Translations under genes and position numbers: made by a program | Shown here: positions 38,242 through 48,404 of the stretch, in pieces | How the letters are laid out: every line of letters starts with the position of its first letter | Position numbering within the stretch: position 1 is the first letter of the stretch | Notes under the pieces: model-generated | What the model was told of the DNA's origin: nothing | The model's database searches: none | What the model saw: only the letters and a program-made list of their open reading frames with translations | NCBI GenBank assembly: GCA_001304875.1 | Contig: BBZO01000012.1 | Coordinates: 30,478 to 94,477 of the forward strand | DNA from: Clostridia bacterium UC5.1-2E3 | GTDB lineage: Bacteria; Bacillota; Clostridia; Lachnospirales; Lachnospiraceae | Length of the DNA: 64,000 bases | Reading direction: 5' to 3'

Positions 38242-39608
38242 TGGGAAGAGAAAAGTTTTCATCGAGGCTGGGCTTTATCCTGATCTCTGCGGGGTGCGCC
38301 ATCGGTCTCGGAAATGTATGGAGATTTCCGTACATTGTGGGACAGTACGGCGGCGCTGCGTTCGTGCTGATCTACATACTGTTTCTGGCAATCATGGGCC
38401 TGCCGATCGTGGCCATGGAGTTTGCCGTGGGGCGCGCCAGCCAGAAGAGTGCGGCGCTGTCATTTGACATTCTGGAGCCGAAGGGGAGCAAGTGGCACAT
38501 CGAGAAGTATTTCGCCATGGCGGGAAACTATGTGCTGATGATGTTCTACACGACGGTGGCCGGATGGATGATCTGCTATTTCTTTAAGATGCTTATGGGC
38601 GATTTCGCCGGTTTAAATGCAGACCAGGTGGCCGGAGAGTTCAGCAATATGCTGGCGGATCCGCTTCTGATGCTGGGCTTCATGGTTCTGGTGGTTGTCG
38701 GCTGCTTTGCGATCTGTGCGCAGGGCCTCCAGGGCGGCGTGGAGAAGATCACTAAATGGATGATGGTCTGCCTCCTGCTTCTGATGGTGGTTCTGGCTGG
38801 AAATTCCGTTCTGATGGAAGGCAGCGGCCCCGGCCTGGAGTTCTATCTGAAGCCCGATTTCAGCAAGATGACCGAGGCGGGCATCGGCCTGGTGCTCTAT
38901 GAGGCGCTGGCGCAGTCATTCTTTACCCTCAGCATCGGTATCGGCGCGCTGGCCATTTTCGGAAGCTATATCGGCAAGGAGAAGCGCCTTCTGGGCGAGG
39001 CCATCAATGTGACGATTCTGGACACGTTTGTGGCGTTTACGGCGGGACTTATCATTTTCCCGGCCTGCTTTGCCTTCAACATCCAGCCGGATGCCGGCCC
39101 GTCGCTGATCTTCATTACACTGCCGAACGTATTCAACAACATGGCGGGCGGCCGCCTGTGGGGAGCGCTGTTCTTCCTGTTTATGGCGTTCGCGTCGGTT
39201 TCCACGGTCATCGCGGTGTTCCAGAACATCGTTTCCTTTGCCACGGATTTAACTGGCTGCACGGTGAAGAAGGCGGTCGTGATCAACGCGGTCGTTATCA
39301 TTCTGCTGTCCCTGCCCTGCGTGCTGGGCTACAATGTCTGGAGCGGATTCATGCCGTTCGGAGAGGGCAGCGCCGTCCTGGATCTGGAGGACTTCATCGT
39401 GAGCAATAACCTTCTGCCTCTGGGCAGCCTGGTGTACCTTCTGTTCTGTACGAACCGCTACGGCTGGGGCTTTGAGAAATTCCTTAAGGAGGCCAACGCC
39501 GGAGAGGGAATCAAGTTCCCGCGGTGGGCGAGGATTTATGTCACATATTTCCTTCCGCTGTTCATCATCGTGATCTTCGTTCAGGGCTACATCGCGAAGT
39601 TCTTCTAG
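38242..39608 (+). CDS. Neurotransmitter:sodium symporter (NSS/SNF family)
   Basis: Intact, about 455 residues with eleven to twelve hydrophobic segments. Helix 1 carries the family signature FILISAGCAIGLGNVWRFPYI, forming the Na+ and substrate site; later FFTLSIGIGALAIFGSYIG and FLFMAFASVSTVIAVFQNIVSF match helices 6 and 8. These proteins import amino acids with Na+. The ATG follows AAGGAGAATATAGGT. A cytidylate-kinase-like gene follows in the same direction. Confidence 0.93.
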
Positions 39609-39680
39609 GATTTTGTAAAATGAATATGGAAACGGGAGACGGTCTCTGCCTTCGGGCGGGGGCCGTATTTCTTTTGTCGG

Positions 39681-39709
39681 TTGTCAACCCCACCTCTCTG
39701 TGCTAAAAT
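39681..39709 (+). promoter_or_regulatory. Promoter of the cytidylate-kinase-like gene
   Basis: TTGTCA, 17 bp, TAAAAT, followed 42 bp later by the start codon. Confidence 0.7.
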
Positions 39710-39751
39710 AGATCCATAGATATCAATACCAGAAGCAGGGGAGGCAGCCAC

Positions 39752-40396
39752 ATGAAAGACAAGAAAAAACTGGTTCTCACCATCAACCGCGAGTACGGCA
39801 GCGGCGGCCGCATTGTCGGAAAGCGTTTGTCCCAGGAGCTGGGCATCAACTTTTATGACGAGGAGATTTTAAGGCTTACCGCCGAAAAGAGCGCCGTGGG
39901 GGAGCAGTATTTCCGCCTGGCGGACGAGAAGGCGGGCAATAATCTTCTCTACCGCATCGTCAGCGGCATGAAGCCGTCCATGGGGACGCCGTCCATCGGC
40001 GACCGCCTGACCACGCCGGAAAACCTGTTCAAGTTCCAGTCGGCGGTCATCCGCCAGCTGGCCGCGGAGGAGTCCTGCATCATTGTGGGACGCGCAGCCG
40101 ACTACATCCTCTACCAGGAGGAAGATCTGGAAGGCCTCATCCGCATCTTCGTCTACGCCGACGACGTGAGACGCGTGGAGCGCGTGATGGAGGTGGACTG
40201 CATCGACGAGGTGCGGGCCAAGAAGCGCATCAAAAAGATCGACAAAGAGCGAAAAGACTTCTACTTCTATTTCACCGGCGAGGACTGGCAGAACGTGAAA
40301 AACTACGATCTCCCGATCAACACCACCAATTTCGATCTGGATGAGACCGTGGAGCTCATCAAGGAATACATCCGCCTCAAAGGCTACGAACTATAA
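39752..40396 (+). CDS. Cytidylate-kinase-like protein
   Basis: Intact, 214 residues. The P-loop reads LTINREYGSGGRIVGKRL, a variant of the CMP-kinase Walker A, then INFYDEEIL, SCIIVGRAADYIL and IRIFVYADD with the C-terminal YDLPINTT. It is not housekeeping Cmk, which has a different NMP-binding insert; the true substrate is unknown. A second paralogue lies at 60885, also directly after an Na+-linked transporter. GGGGAGG before ATG is a good ribosome site. Confidence 0.82.
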   Translation: MKDKKKLVLTINREYGSGGRIVGKRLSQELGINFYDEEILRLTAEKSAVGEQYFRLADEKAGNNLLYRIVSGMKPSMGTPSIGDRLTTPENLFKFQSAVIRQLAAEESCIIVGRAADYILYQEEDLEGLIRIFVYADDVRRVERVMEVDCIDEVRAKKRIKKIDKERKDFYFYFTGEDWQNVKNYDLPINTTNFDLDETVELIKEYIRLKGYEL

Positions 40397-40416
40397 GATA
40401 TCCCGGTATAAACACC

Positions 40417-40458
40417 CGCAGGGCGGCATGACTGATCCGGTCATGCGCCCTGCGTTTT
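40417..40458. terminator. Terminator between convergent genes
   Basis: CGCAGGGCG pairs with CGCCCTGCG with an inner GCATGAC/GTCATGC stem, then TTTT. Confidence 0.85.
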
Positions 40459-40481
40459 ACCCATCCTGCAAACAGGAAATC

Positions 40482-41029
40482 CTATTCCAGCCAGGTCACA
40501 TTCCCCGACTCGTTTCTCATATTGCTCTTAAGCCCGTGCAGAGCATACCCCACCAGCACCCCGACCAGCGGAACATACCCCTCCGGGAGCCCAAGACGTC
40601 CCGCCAGCTCCGGGTTCGCGAAGGCCATCATCGGCCCCATGACAAAACAGCTCCCCAGCCCCAGCTCCGTGGCCGCAAGAATCATATTCTCCGCCGCACA
40701 GGAGACATTTGCCATGTTAAACCCATTCGCGTCATTTCCACCCGGCGCAGAGAGAATAATCAGAGCTGGCGCGCCGTAAAGCGGTGCATATCCTTCGGTT
40801 GAGGCTCTCTTTTCCAGAAAATCATTCCCAGAATGCAGCATCATATCCAGAGTGACCCGGTCAATGTCCCGTAAAAGCTCCGGATGTTCCACCACCGTCA
40901 CATGAAACCTCCCAAACACAGGCGCGAGCCGCCCGCCCTCAAAATCGTTTCCATCATATCCCTCTCCACCGCCCGCGGAGCATACGCGCGGACACTGGTC
41001 CGCATTTCCATCACATTCAGTACATTCAT
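40482..41029 (-). CDS. Nitroreductase family protein, frameshifted
   Basis: FMN-binding nitroreductase of about 182 residues. The true start is an ATG after AGGAGAATTGG giving NVMEMRTSVRAYAPRAVERD with the FMN-contacting Arg-Ser; later come ILSAPGGNDANGFNMANVSCAAENMIL and ELGLGSCFVMGP. One G is missing near 40929 (GGGCGG for GGGGCGG), which hides this N-terminus. It likely reduces quinones or nitro compounds with NAD(P)H. It is divergent from an HxlR regulator, a common pairing. Confidence 0.85.
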
Positions 41030-41149
41030 TCCAATTCTCCTTTACAATTCCGGCGCCTGTACTTAAAATTATAACTATCCGCACAAAACCATCAAGTACG
41101 CAAAAAATAATAATCAACTAAGAAAAAACTAAGTAAAGGAAAAGAAACT

Positions 41150-41463
41150 ATGAACGACTGCCCCGTAAATACGCCTTAGACCTGCTCAGCGGAAAATGGA
41201 AGCTCCGGATCCTCTGGGAGCTCAGCCAACAGGAAACCATCCGCTTCAACGAACTCCAGCGCCGCCTCCCCGGCATTTCCAGCCTGATGCTCTCCAAGTC
41301 CCTGGAAACCCACAAAATCATCACCCGCCGCCAATACAACGAGATCCCCCCAAGAGTAGAATACTCCCTCACCCCCCTGGGAACCTCCCTCACCCCCGCC
41401 CTAACAGCCCTGGGCGCCTGGGGCACCCAGGCCTACAAAATCAACCACCCCCCTCAAGAATAA
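41150..41463 (+). CDS. HxlR family regulator, frameshifted
   Basis: Winged-helix HxlR protein of about 104 residues, hidden by one missing A near 41170 (GTAAATACG; GTAAAATACG gives CPVKYALDLLSGKWKLRILWEL, the family signature with its N-terminal Cys). It continues FNELQRRLPGISSLMLSKSLETH and VEYSLTPLGTSL. HxlR proteins sense aldehydes or redox state through that Cys and regulate divergent reductases. AAAGGAAAAGAAACT precedes ATG. The adjacent nitroreductase is its likely target. Confidence 0.82.
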
Positions 41464-41510
41464 AAGAAACCTATCCTTTAACAATACTTTTTTCCCCAAA
41501 AGCCCGAGAA

Positions 41511-41759
41511 GCCGGGAACGATGCGTGAAGGCTGGCGGCTGCTCGAGGCTCGATTCGGTGGGACTTAGATCCGGCGTGCGGGACGCTCTGGGGTTTCGTT
41601 TGACGCACAACGTCAAACGAAAAGAGGGTTACGGAGAGCAAAATTTCATCAGAAATTTTGATCGAATACCCTCGGTCCCCAGAAGCGTCCCACACGCCGG
41701 ATCTTAGTCCCACCCATCGAGTCTCCCGCAGCTGCCAGCCTTCACGCATCGTTCCCGGC
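41511..41759. repeat. Giant inverted repeat with nested hairpins
   Basis: Two 83-bp arms (41511-41593 and 41677-41759) are about 90 percent complementary, starting GCCGGGAACGATGCGTGAAG and sharing GATCCGGCGTG and GGACGCT. The 83-bp interior folds again: TTTCGTTTGACG with CGTCAAACGAAA (12 bp, 5-nt loop), GAGGGT with ACCCTC, and AAAATTTC with GAAATTTT. No credible coding frame. It fills the gap between convergent HxlR and membrane-protein genes. Possibly a non-autonomous palindromic mobile element; otherwise a structured RNA or terminator. Confidence 0.85.
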
Positions 41760-41801
41760 CCCCGCCTTCCGCGAAACCCTCTCTGCTAAAACCCCTTCCT
41801 T

Positions 41802-42775
41802 TTATTCATGATACCCCACCTCAATCCCCCCATACTTCCTCTCCAGAATCTTAAGAATATGCTCCAGCTCCTCCCTCTTTTTCTTCCCAACTCGTAGGTC
41901 GTCCCGTCGTCGGTCAGCACATAGAGCGAGTAGCTGATCCTGAGGCGTTTCCCCACGAGTCCGAGAAACCAGCGGATGTGTCCGTGCTGGTAGACCCGCA
42001 CCACGGACTCCAGCGGCAGGATCATCGTCCGCACGGTGTCCAGGTTGATGAGATAGCTCTGGGTCAGGAAAATGCTTCCGGCCTTCGCCATCCGCGTGTG
42101 CCGGATCTCCATCTCCACCTTGGGGAGGAGTGTCTGCACCTCCCCGTACTTTCGCAGGTGCTTAAACGTCGGCGACCGGAGCGGAAACGCGATGTAGAGG
42201 AGCGAGGCGCAGATGTCGGACATGGCGATGACGGCGCAGATCAGCGCGACCGGCAGCACGAGAAAACGCATGTGCTCGTAGCGGTACACGCCCGAGACGG
42301 CGACGGGAGTGGAGACCGCGCCGATTCCCTGGCGCGTCCAGCCGATGTCCTCCGCCATCAGATCCAGAAGCTGGGAAAATTCGCCGTCGTCCATCTGGTA
42401 CAGATGCCCCTTCACCGTCTGATGGCGCAGCACCGGTTCCGGCTGGCCGGCATGGCCGCCCCGTCTGGCGGGCAGTATATAGAACTGGCAGCGGCCGTCC
42501 ATGAGCGTGTAATAGTAATGTCCCCTCACCCGGCCGTTCACCGTGTAATCGCAGCCGGTGTAGAAAAGCTCATCCGCCTCCGCGCGGACTTTTTCGCCGG
42601 TGTGCGCCGCGTACTCGTCAAAATAGTCCTCCGAGGAGAGCCGCACCGTGAAAAATGGATTGACATCGGAAAAGGACACCAGCAGCCAGAAACTGAGGAG
42701 AAGGAGGATGACGGGAAATATGAACCGGCGCACCAGCGACCGGCGTATGGTTCGGATAATAAAACTGTTTTTCAT
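41802..42775 (-). CDS. Membrane protein of unknown function, frameshifted
   Basis: About 324 residues. One N-terminal transmembrane helix (FPVILLLLSFWLLVSF) precedes an extracellular domain of about 130 residues. A second helix (FLVLPVALICAVIAMS) then leads to a cytosolic C-terminal domain (SIFLTQSYLINLDTVRTMILPLESVVRVYQ split by beta turns) resembling a PH-like fold. One base is missing near 41891 in a G run; repair changes the end to EELEHILKILERKYGGIEVGYHE. It may match a Lachnospiraceae DUF family; I cannot name it with certainty. Upstream and divergent is the methyltransferase. Confidence 0.65.
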
Positions 42776-42875
42776 AGGACAAGTATAAGCAAACCCGGTG
42801 GAATAATCAAGAACCAGTTGCTTTTCTGCCCGAAAATTGGTATGATATGCTGGATTCTAAGAGAAGAAGAGAGGG

Positions 42876-43651
42876 ATGGAGGATGGAGCATACACTGGAT
42901 TTGCGGCGGTCTACGACATGTTTATGGACAACATTCCCTACGGGGAGTGGTGCGACTACCTCACCGGGCTTCTGCGGGAGCACGGCGTGGAGGACGGCCT
43001 GGTGCTGGACTTGGGCTGCGGCACGGGGAGCGTGACGGAGCTTCTGGCGCATGCGGGCTATGATATGATCGGCGTGGATCTCTCGGAGGAGATGCTGCAG
43101 ATTGCCATGGAGAAGCGGGCCCAGTCCGGGCACGATATCCTCTATCTTCTGCAGGATATGCGGGAGTTTGAGCTCTTCGGCACGGTGCGGGCCGTCGTGA
43201 GCATCTGCGATTCCATGAACTATCTGCTGGAGTGGGAGGATCTGCAGACGGTCTGTGAGCTGGTCAACAACTATCTGGATCCCGGCGGCATTTTCATTTT
43301 CGATCTGAATACCTCTATAAATACAGGGAGCTTCTGGGGGATTCCACGATCGCCGAGGCCAGGGACGACGGCAGCTTTATCTGGGAGAACACCTTCGACG
43401 AGGAGGAGTGGATCAATGAGTACGATCTGACGCTTTTCGTCCGCGAGGAGGGAGAGCTGTTTAAGCGCTACCAGGAGACCCATTTCCAGAGAGCCTACAC
43501 GCTGGAGGAAGTGAAGCGGGCCATCGCCGGGGCGGGCATGGAGTTTGTGGCCGCCTACGACGCATTCACGAGACAGCCGCCGCGGGAGGACAGCGAGAGA
43601 ATCTACGTCATCGCCAGGGAGTGCGGCAAGCAGCAGATGTCGGAAAAATAG
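42876..43651 (+). CDS. Class I SAM-dependent methyltransferase, frameshifted
   Basis: About 258 residues. YTGFAAVYDMFMDNIPYGEWCDYL and LVLDLGCGTGSVTELLAHAGYDMIGVDLS (motif I and the acidic end of strand 2) define the SAM site; VSICDSMNYLL and PGGIFIFDLNT complete the fold. One C is missing near 43313 (ACCTCTAT for ACCCTCTAT); the repaired second half contains RYQETHFQRAYTLEEVKRAI. It is followed by hslO after 74 bp. The substrate is unknown. Confidence 0.85.
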
Positions 43652-43725
43652 AGGCAGGTATCGGAGAAACAACAGATGCCGGGAAAGATAAGACAGAGAA
43701 AAGAAGAGAGAAGGAGCGATCATAC

Positions 43726-44606
43726 ATGTCAGATTACATTATAAGAGCCACGGCGGCCGAGGGGCAGATCCGCGCGTTTGCCGCGGCCACGAGAGATCTG
43801 GTGGAGTACGCCAGAAATGCCCACAACACCAGCCCGGTGGCTACGGCGGCGCTGGGGCGGCTTCTGACGGCGGGAGCCATGATGGGCGTGATGATGAAGG
43901 GGGAGAAGGATCTCTTAACCATCCGCATCCAGGGCGACGGCCCCATCGAGGGGCTGACGGTCACCGCCGATTCAAAAGGACGCGTGAAGGGCTACGCCTT
44001 CAACCCTGCGGTGATGCTGCCGCCCAACAGCAAAGGAAAGCTGGACGTGGGAGGCGCGCTGGGCGTCGGCGTCTTAAGCGTCATCAAGGACATCGGACTC
44101 AAGGACCCTATGTGGGACAGACCATCCTGGTCAGCGGCGAGATTGCCGAGGATCTGACCTATTATTACGCCACCTCCGAGCAGACGCCGTCCTCGGTGGC
44201 CCTGGGTGTGCTGATGAATAAGGACAACACCGTGCGCCAGGCCGGGGGATTTATCATCCAGCTGATGCCGGGCGCCTCCGAGGAGATCATCACGAAGCTG
44301 GAGATGAAGCTGGGCGAGATCCAGTCCGTGACCTCCCTGATGGACGTGGGGAACACGCCGGAGATGATTCTGGAGCACATTTTAGGGGAATTTGGACTGG
44401 AGATCGGGGAGAAGATTCCCACCTCCTTCTACTGCAACTGCACGAAGGAGCGGGTGGAGAAGGCCATCATCAGCATCGGCCGCGAGGAGATTTCCCAGAT
44501 GATTGCGGACGGAAAGCCCATCGAGGTCAACTGCCATTTCTGCGGGAAAAACTATGAATTTACGGTGGCGGAGCTGGAGGACATGCTGGCGAAAGCCACC
44601 CACTGA
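43726..44606 (+). CDS. hslO: Hsp33 redox-regulated chaperonin, frameshifted
   Basis: About 293 residues. SDYIIRATAAEGQIRAFAA, NTSPVATAALGRLLTAGAMMG and GDGPIEGLTVTADSKG are family hallmarks; the C-terminal zinc site is CNCTKERV with CHFCGKNYEF. Under oxidation the zinc is released and the protein becomes an ATP-independent holdase. One base is missing near 44109 (GACCCTATG; one more C gives DPYVGQTILVSGEIAEDL). A terminator follows. Confidence 0.93.
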
Positions 44607-44627
44607 TGGGAACAGAAATAACCATAG

Positions 44628-44667
44628 AAAAAAGCCATCCGGTGAAACCCACGGATGGCTTTTCTCT
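44628..44667 (+). terminator. Terminator after hslO
   Basis: AAAAGCCATCCG pairs with CGGATGGCTTTT. Confidence 0.9.
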
Positions 44668-44751
44668 AATCAATTACGAATAATACAATGTAGCTTACTT
44701 CTCAAATATATAATATATTATTGAAAAAGGTACGTTGGATGATTGGAATGA

Positions 44752-44952
44752 TTATAATTTGGTAACGTTGGTTGCCTGCGGTCCCTTTGCGCCCTCGATG
44801 ACATCGAACTCAACGGCAGCGCCCTCGTCTAAGGACTTGAAGCCCTCCATGTTCAGTCCAGAGTAGTGAACGAACACGTCGTTTCCGTTCTCATCGGAGA
44901 TGAAACCGTAGCCCTTCTGGTTGTTGAACCACTTTACAGTACCTTTGTTCAT
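44752..44952 (-). CDS. Cold-shock protein (CspA family)
   Basis: Intact, 66 residues, a single cold-shock OB fold with RNP1 KGYGFISDE and RNP2 VFVHYSGL. It binds single-stranded RNA as a chaperone. The ATG follows GGAGGTATCACA. It is monocistronic, and the AT-rich leader upstream is typical of csp genes. Confidence 0.96.
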   Translation of the reverse strand: MNKGTVKWFNNQKGYGFISDENGNDVFVHYSGLNMEGFKSLDEGAAVEFDVIEGAKGPQATNVTKL

Positions 44953-45073
44953 TGTGATACCTCCAAAAATAAAAAATAATCAGCGTCCGCAGTTATCTGT
45001 GGACTCCCTAAGAATAGCACAGTTTTCACATAGTGTCAAACCTTTTTACCAGAAAGGAAACAGGTAAAAAAGT

Positions 45074-45102
45074 TTGGACTGCGGTCTGAAATATGCTATA
45101 CT
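45074..45102 (+). promoter_or_regulatory. Promoter upstream of the DUF5662-like gene
   Basis: TTGGAC, 17 bp, TATACT, about 40 bp before the start. Confidence 0.7.
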
Positions 45103-45143
45103 TTTCTTGAAAAATGTGTTAAATTTATTTTCGGAAAGTGGGA

Positions 45144-45698
45144 ATGATGAATATGTACTTGGAAAATGCAAAGAACCATTTTCGGACAATCACGGAACAC
45201 AAGATCATGGTGATGAAAAACTGCTTCCGTGTGGGACTCATAAAGCAGGGGCTGCTTCACGATCTGTCAAAATATTCATGGGAAGAATTTAAGACGGGCG
45301 TTAAGTATTACCAGGGAAACAGGAGCCCCAACGCTGCGGAGAAGGAGGCCGTCGGTTATTCCGCCGCCTGGCTTCACCACAAGGGGCGCAACAAGCACCA
45401 CTTTGAGTACTGGATCGATTTTGCTCCCGATAAGGAGAGGGGCCTTATAGGGAACAAGATGCCGCTCCGGTACCTGGTGGAGATGGTCATGGACCGCATC
45501 GCCGCGTCGAAGGTGTATAAGGGGAAGGACTACACCGACGCGTCGCCGTGGGAGTATTACAGCCGTTCGAGGGATTACGTTGTGATGCATCCGGAGACCA
45601 AGGCCATGCTGGAAAAGCTGCTCCTGATGCTGAAAGACCAGGGAGAGAAAAAGACGTTTGCGTACATCAGAAAAATCTTAAGAAAAGGAAGGTACTGA
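45144..45698 (+). CDS. DUF5662-like protein
   Basis: Intact, about 184 residues, soluble. His-rich motifs GLLHDLSKYSWEEF and AAWLHHKGRNKHHFEYWID, with YLVEMVMDRIAASKVYKG, suggest an HD-like metal-binding helical fold. The DUF5662 name is from memory and tentative. Two adjacent ATG codons are possible; the first is chosen. The AraC gene starts 5 bp after its stop, so they are one operon. Confidence 0.75.
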   Translation: MMNMYLENAKNHFRTITEHKIMVMKNCFRVGLIKQGLLHDLSKYSWEEFKTGVKYYQGNRSPNAAEKEAVGYSAAWLHHKGRNKHHFEYWIDFAPDKERGLIGNKMPLRYLVEMVMDRIAASKVYKGKDYTDASPWEYYSRSRDYVVMHPETKAMLEKLLLMLKDQGEKKTFAYIRKILRKGRY

Positions 45699-45703
45699 GA
45701 AAA

Positions 45704-46579
45704 ATGAGGTTTGTGTGTGAGAGGGGAGACGCCGGGGAGAGCGTCCTTCTGGGGGATGTGTCCGACGAGCCCTGTTATCAGCTCTGTTACATGGAGACGG
45801 GCAGCGTGGACATGTTTGTCGAAAATCGTCTGGTGCACCTGACAGGGGGAGAGCTCTGTGTGATACCGCCCGGAGCGCTGATCCGCGTGACGGGGCGCTC
45901 GGAGTTTACCAACCGCCGCACGGCGGCCGCGTTCACGGAGGACCTGCTGGCCCCCTTTATCGAGGCCTGCGGGCGGGAGAACGTGATTCCGCTCATATCG
46001 GCCGGACACTACGCGGTGCCCGCCGAGAAGCGCGCCAGAATCGAGAAAATCCTCGGGGAGCTGGAGGCGTATGGGAATGCCTTCAACACGGACGAGGGGG
46101 ATGTCATAGACAAGTTTCTGAAGAAAAACCTGTTTTTTGAGCTGTTGGCCGGACTGCGGACGCTGGAGGCCCCGGCCCCGGCGCCGAGGACCAGGCGCAA
46201 GGACGAGCTTCGGGAGATGATCCAGAACACCGTGACCGCCATCTACGACGGGTACGGGGAGCATCTGTGCCTGTCCCGGTTTGCCGATGCCGCCGGCATG
46301 ACGCAGGTGCATTTTTCCAGAAAATTCTATGAGTTCACAGGCATGAAATACAAGGAGTATGTGATCTATGTGCGCATGAAGGCCGCGAAGAAGATGCTCC
46401 GGGACACCGGGGAGCCCATCAGCCGGATCTCCGAGTGCTGCGGCTTCGGAGGAAGCAGCTATTATTTCAGCGACGCATTCAAGCGCATCCAGGGGATTTC
46501 GCCGTTAAAATACAGGGAAAAGGCCAGGAAAGGTCAGCCCTTGCAGGACTTTATATGCTCCAGAAGCTGGCGGAGGTAG
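45704..46579 (+). CDS. AraC family transcriptional regulator
   Basis: Intact, about 291 residues. An N-terminal cupin (ELCVIPPGALIRVTGRS) precedes two HTH units, LCLSRFADAAGMTQVHFSRKFYEFTG and ISRISECCGFGGSSYYFSDAFKR, ending GISPLKYREKAR. The last 15 residues overlap the convergent exonuclease gene by 46 bp. It follows the DUF5662-like gene closely. The target and ligand are unknown. Confidence 0.9.
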   Translation: MRFVCERGDAGESVLLGDVSDEPCYQLCYMETGSVDMFVENRLVHLTGGELCVIPPGALIRVTGRSEFTNRRTAAAFTEDLLAPFIEACGRENVIPLISAGHYAVPAEKRARIEKILGELEAYGNAFNTDEGDVIDKFLKKNLFFELLAGLRTLEAPAPAPRTRRKDELREMIQNTVTAIYDGYGEHLCLSRFADAAGMTQVHFSRKFYEFTGMKYKEYVIYVRMKAAKKMLRDTGEPISRISECCGFGGSSYYFSDAFKRIQGISPLKYREKARKGQPLQDFICSRSWRR

Positions 46580-47634
46580 CAGGAACACTGCTCCCCGCAG
46601 AATAATTCTTCGCTGTAGGGAACGAAAAGCTCCCTGGACTTTGCATCGCGTTTCAGGCAGGGTTCCCACAGCGGGGTGAGCTGAGGCAGGAAAAGTCCTG
46701 CCTTTTTTATGTAGCAGGTATCCCTGGTGGCCTTCTGCCTGGCGTTTTTGTCCACGAACTCAGCCACGCTCTTGTGGATGGCCTTGTCCTCGAAAGGCAG
46801 GTAGTAGTAGTCCTTATAGTTGGGGTAGTAGTATTTGAGCGTCCCCTCAAACAGTGGGATGGACAAGGAAAGCGTGCGTCCCTCCGCCTCCATGGAGAGC
46901 AGGGAGGTCTCCCGGCTGATGGGCACGGGGAGCTCACAGCCGCCCGCAAAGGTGAGGGAGAGCTCCGGGTGCCGGTCCCCGAAAATGTCTGTCTGCGCGG
47001 ACAGGGACTGACTCTCCAGGGAAAAATCTCCTTCCCAGAAGTCCCGGTAGCAGAGAATGGGGAGAACCAGGGGCATACCCTTTAAATCGTCTTCGTTGTG
47101 CAGGAGCAGAAGCCGCTCCAGGTAATCGTCTTTTTCGTGAAGATAGGCCTGGTAGACTTCGATGAGCTCCCCGCCGGAGAACCGGTCCTCCCGGCGGACG
47201 CCTAAAAATGCCTCGATGGCCTTCTGACGGATGCTGTCGAGCCCCAGGAGACGCTTGTAGGGCTTGATGACGCGGTAGATGTCGAAGCTTCTGATATTTG
47301 AAAAATCATAGGGAAGGCCGTGGGCCCTGGCCCGCTTTAAGAGGTAGGGGATGTCGAACCCGTCGCCGTTAAAATGCACCAGCGTGGTGAAGTTTTCCAT
47401 AAATTCAAAAAAGTGCACAAGGCAGGCGCGCTCCGCGTCCAGCGTGTCCGCGAACCACTGGATAAACTGCCAGGCGCCGTTTTCGCGGTACAGGCAGCCG
47501 ATCAGGTAGAGCGTGGAGGTATCGCCGGAAAATCCGGTGGTCTCGATATCGAAGAAGAGAACCTGCTCGGGCGGCGCGATGGTCTCCACGGGATATGTAA
47601 ACGGCAGGGAAAGAGTTTTTTTAATCGTAATCAT
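46534..47634 (-). CDS. Ribonuclease H-like (DEDD-type) exonuclease, YprB-like
   Basis: Intact, about 366 residues. VLFFDIETTGFSGDTSTLYLIG carries the first DExD acidic pair, LVHFNGDGFDIPYLLKRA the second, and LLHNEDDLKGMPLVLP the third, giving a DEDD 3'-5' exonuclease fold. The C-terminal third is unassigned, with several Cys at the end (CGEQCSCYL). The start is the ATG after AAAGGAGTGCTCCC; the longer frame lacks a ribosome site. The nucleic acid substrate is unknown. Confidence 0.85.
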   Translation of the reverse strand: MITIKKTLSLPFTYPVETIAPPEQVLFFDIETTGFSGDTSTLYLIGCLYRENGAWQFIQWFADTLDAERACLVHFFEFMENFTTLVHFNGDGFDIPYLLKRARAHGLPYDFSNIRSFDIYRVIKPYKRLLGLDSIRQKAIEAFLGVRREDRFSGGELIEVYQAYLHEKDDYLERLLLLHNEDDLKGMPLVLPILCYRDFWEGDFSLESQSLSAQTDIFGDRHPELSLTFAGGCELPVPISRETSLLSMEAEGRTLSLSIPLFEGTLKYYYPNYKDYYYLPFEDKAIHKSVAEFVDKNARQKATRDTCYIKKAGLFLPQLTPLWEPCLKRDAKSRELFVPYSEELFCGEQCSCYLRQLLEHIKSCKG

Positions 47635-47764
47635 GGGAGCACTCCTTTTCACATCTTTCCCTATTATATTCGACCGGGAGGCGGCAGTCAACGGTTGCGC
47701 GAACGCCTGCCGTATGGTATGCTATGACGTGTACCATAAATTTGCTTAAGGGAGAAATGAAACG

Positions 47765-48370
47765 ATGATATCCTATGTAAAGGGACGTCTGGCAGATATA
47801 TTCGGCGACACCATCGTGGTGGAGGCCGGGAGCCTGGGCTTCAACATCCGGGTGCCGCTGTCGCTCCTTGACACCCTCCCCGACATTGGCCGGGAGGTGC
47901 TTATCTATACATATTTCCAGGTGAAGGAGGACGCCATGACGCTGTATGGCTTCTCCAGCCGCCAGGATCTGGACATGTTTAAAATGTTAATCGGCGTGAA
48001 CGGCGTGGGGCCCAAGGGAGCGCTGGCTATTCTGTCGGTGCTCACACCGGACAGCCTGCGCATCGCGCTGGTCACCGGGGACGCGAAGGCCATTGCCAAG
48101 GCCCCCGGCGTGGGGAGCAAGACCGCCCAGAGGATCATCCTCGATCTGAAGGATAAGGTTCCCGCGGAGGCGCTTGCCTCCGGCTTTCTGGCCCCCAGGG
48201 AGGAGAAGAAGGCCATGGAGGGAGCGGCCGGGGAGGCGGTGGACGCGCTGGCGGCTCTCGGATACTCGCAGGCGGAGGCTTACCGGGCTGTGAGCCAGGT
48301 GGAGATTGCGGACGGGATGACGGCGGAGGACGTCTTAAAGGCGTCGCTTAAGCATCTGGCGTTTCTGTAG
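47765..48370 (+). CDS. ruvA: Holliday junction helicase subunit RuvA
   Basis: Intact, 201 residues. The N-terminal OB domain MISYVKGRLADIFGDTIVVE, the tandem HhH motifs LIGVNGVGPKGALAIL and APGVGSKTAQRIILDLK, and the C-terminal UBA-like domain (EAVDALAALGYSQAEAYRAV) that contacts RuvB are all visible. It binds four-way junctions in recombination repair. ruvB follows after 34 bp. Confidence 0.97.
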   Translation: MISYVKGRLADIFGDTIVVEAGSLGFNIRVPLSLLDTLPDIGREVLIYTYFQVKEDAMTLYGFSSRQDLDMFKMLIGVNGVGPKGALAILSVLTPDSLRIALVTGDAKAIAKAPGVGSKTAQRIILDLKDKVPAEALASGFLAPREEKKAMEGAAGEAVDALAALGYSQAEAYRAVSQVEIADGMTAEDVLKASLKHLAFL

Positions 48371-48404
48371 ACTTCTTTAGAGAATGTGTTTGGACGGTAA
48401 TGGC

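Noticed and set aside
36888..39608. Prophage or integrative island
   Set aside because: Apart from the integrase there are no phage structural, conjugation or excision genes nearby.
41525..41749. Open frames inside the giant palindrome
   Set aside because: Both strands show similar frames only because the arms are inverted copies; no start signal or protein-like composition.
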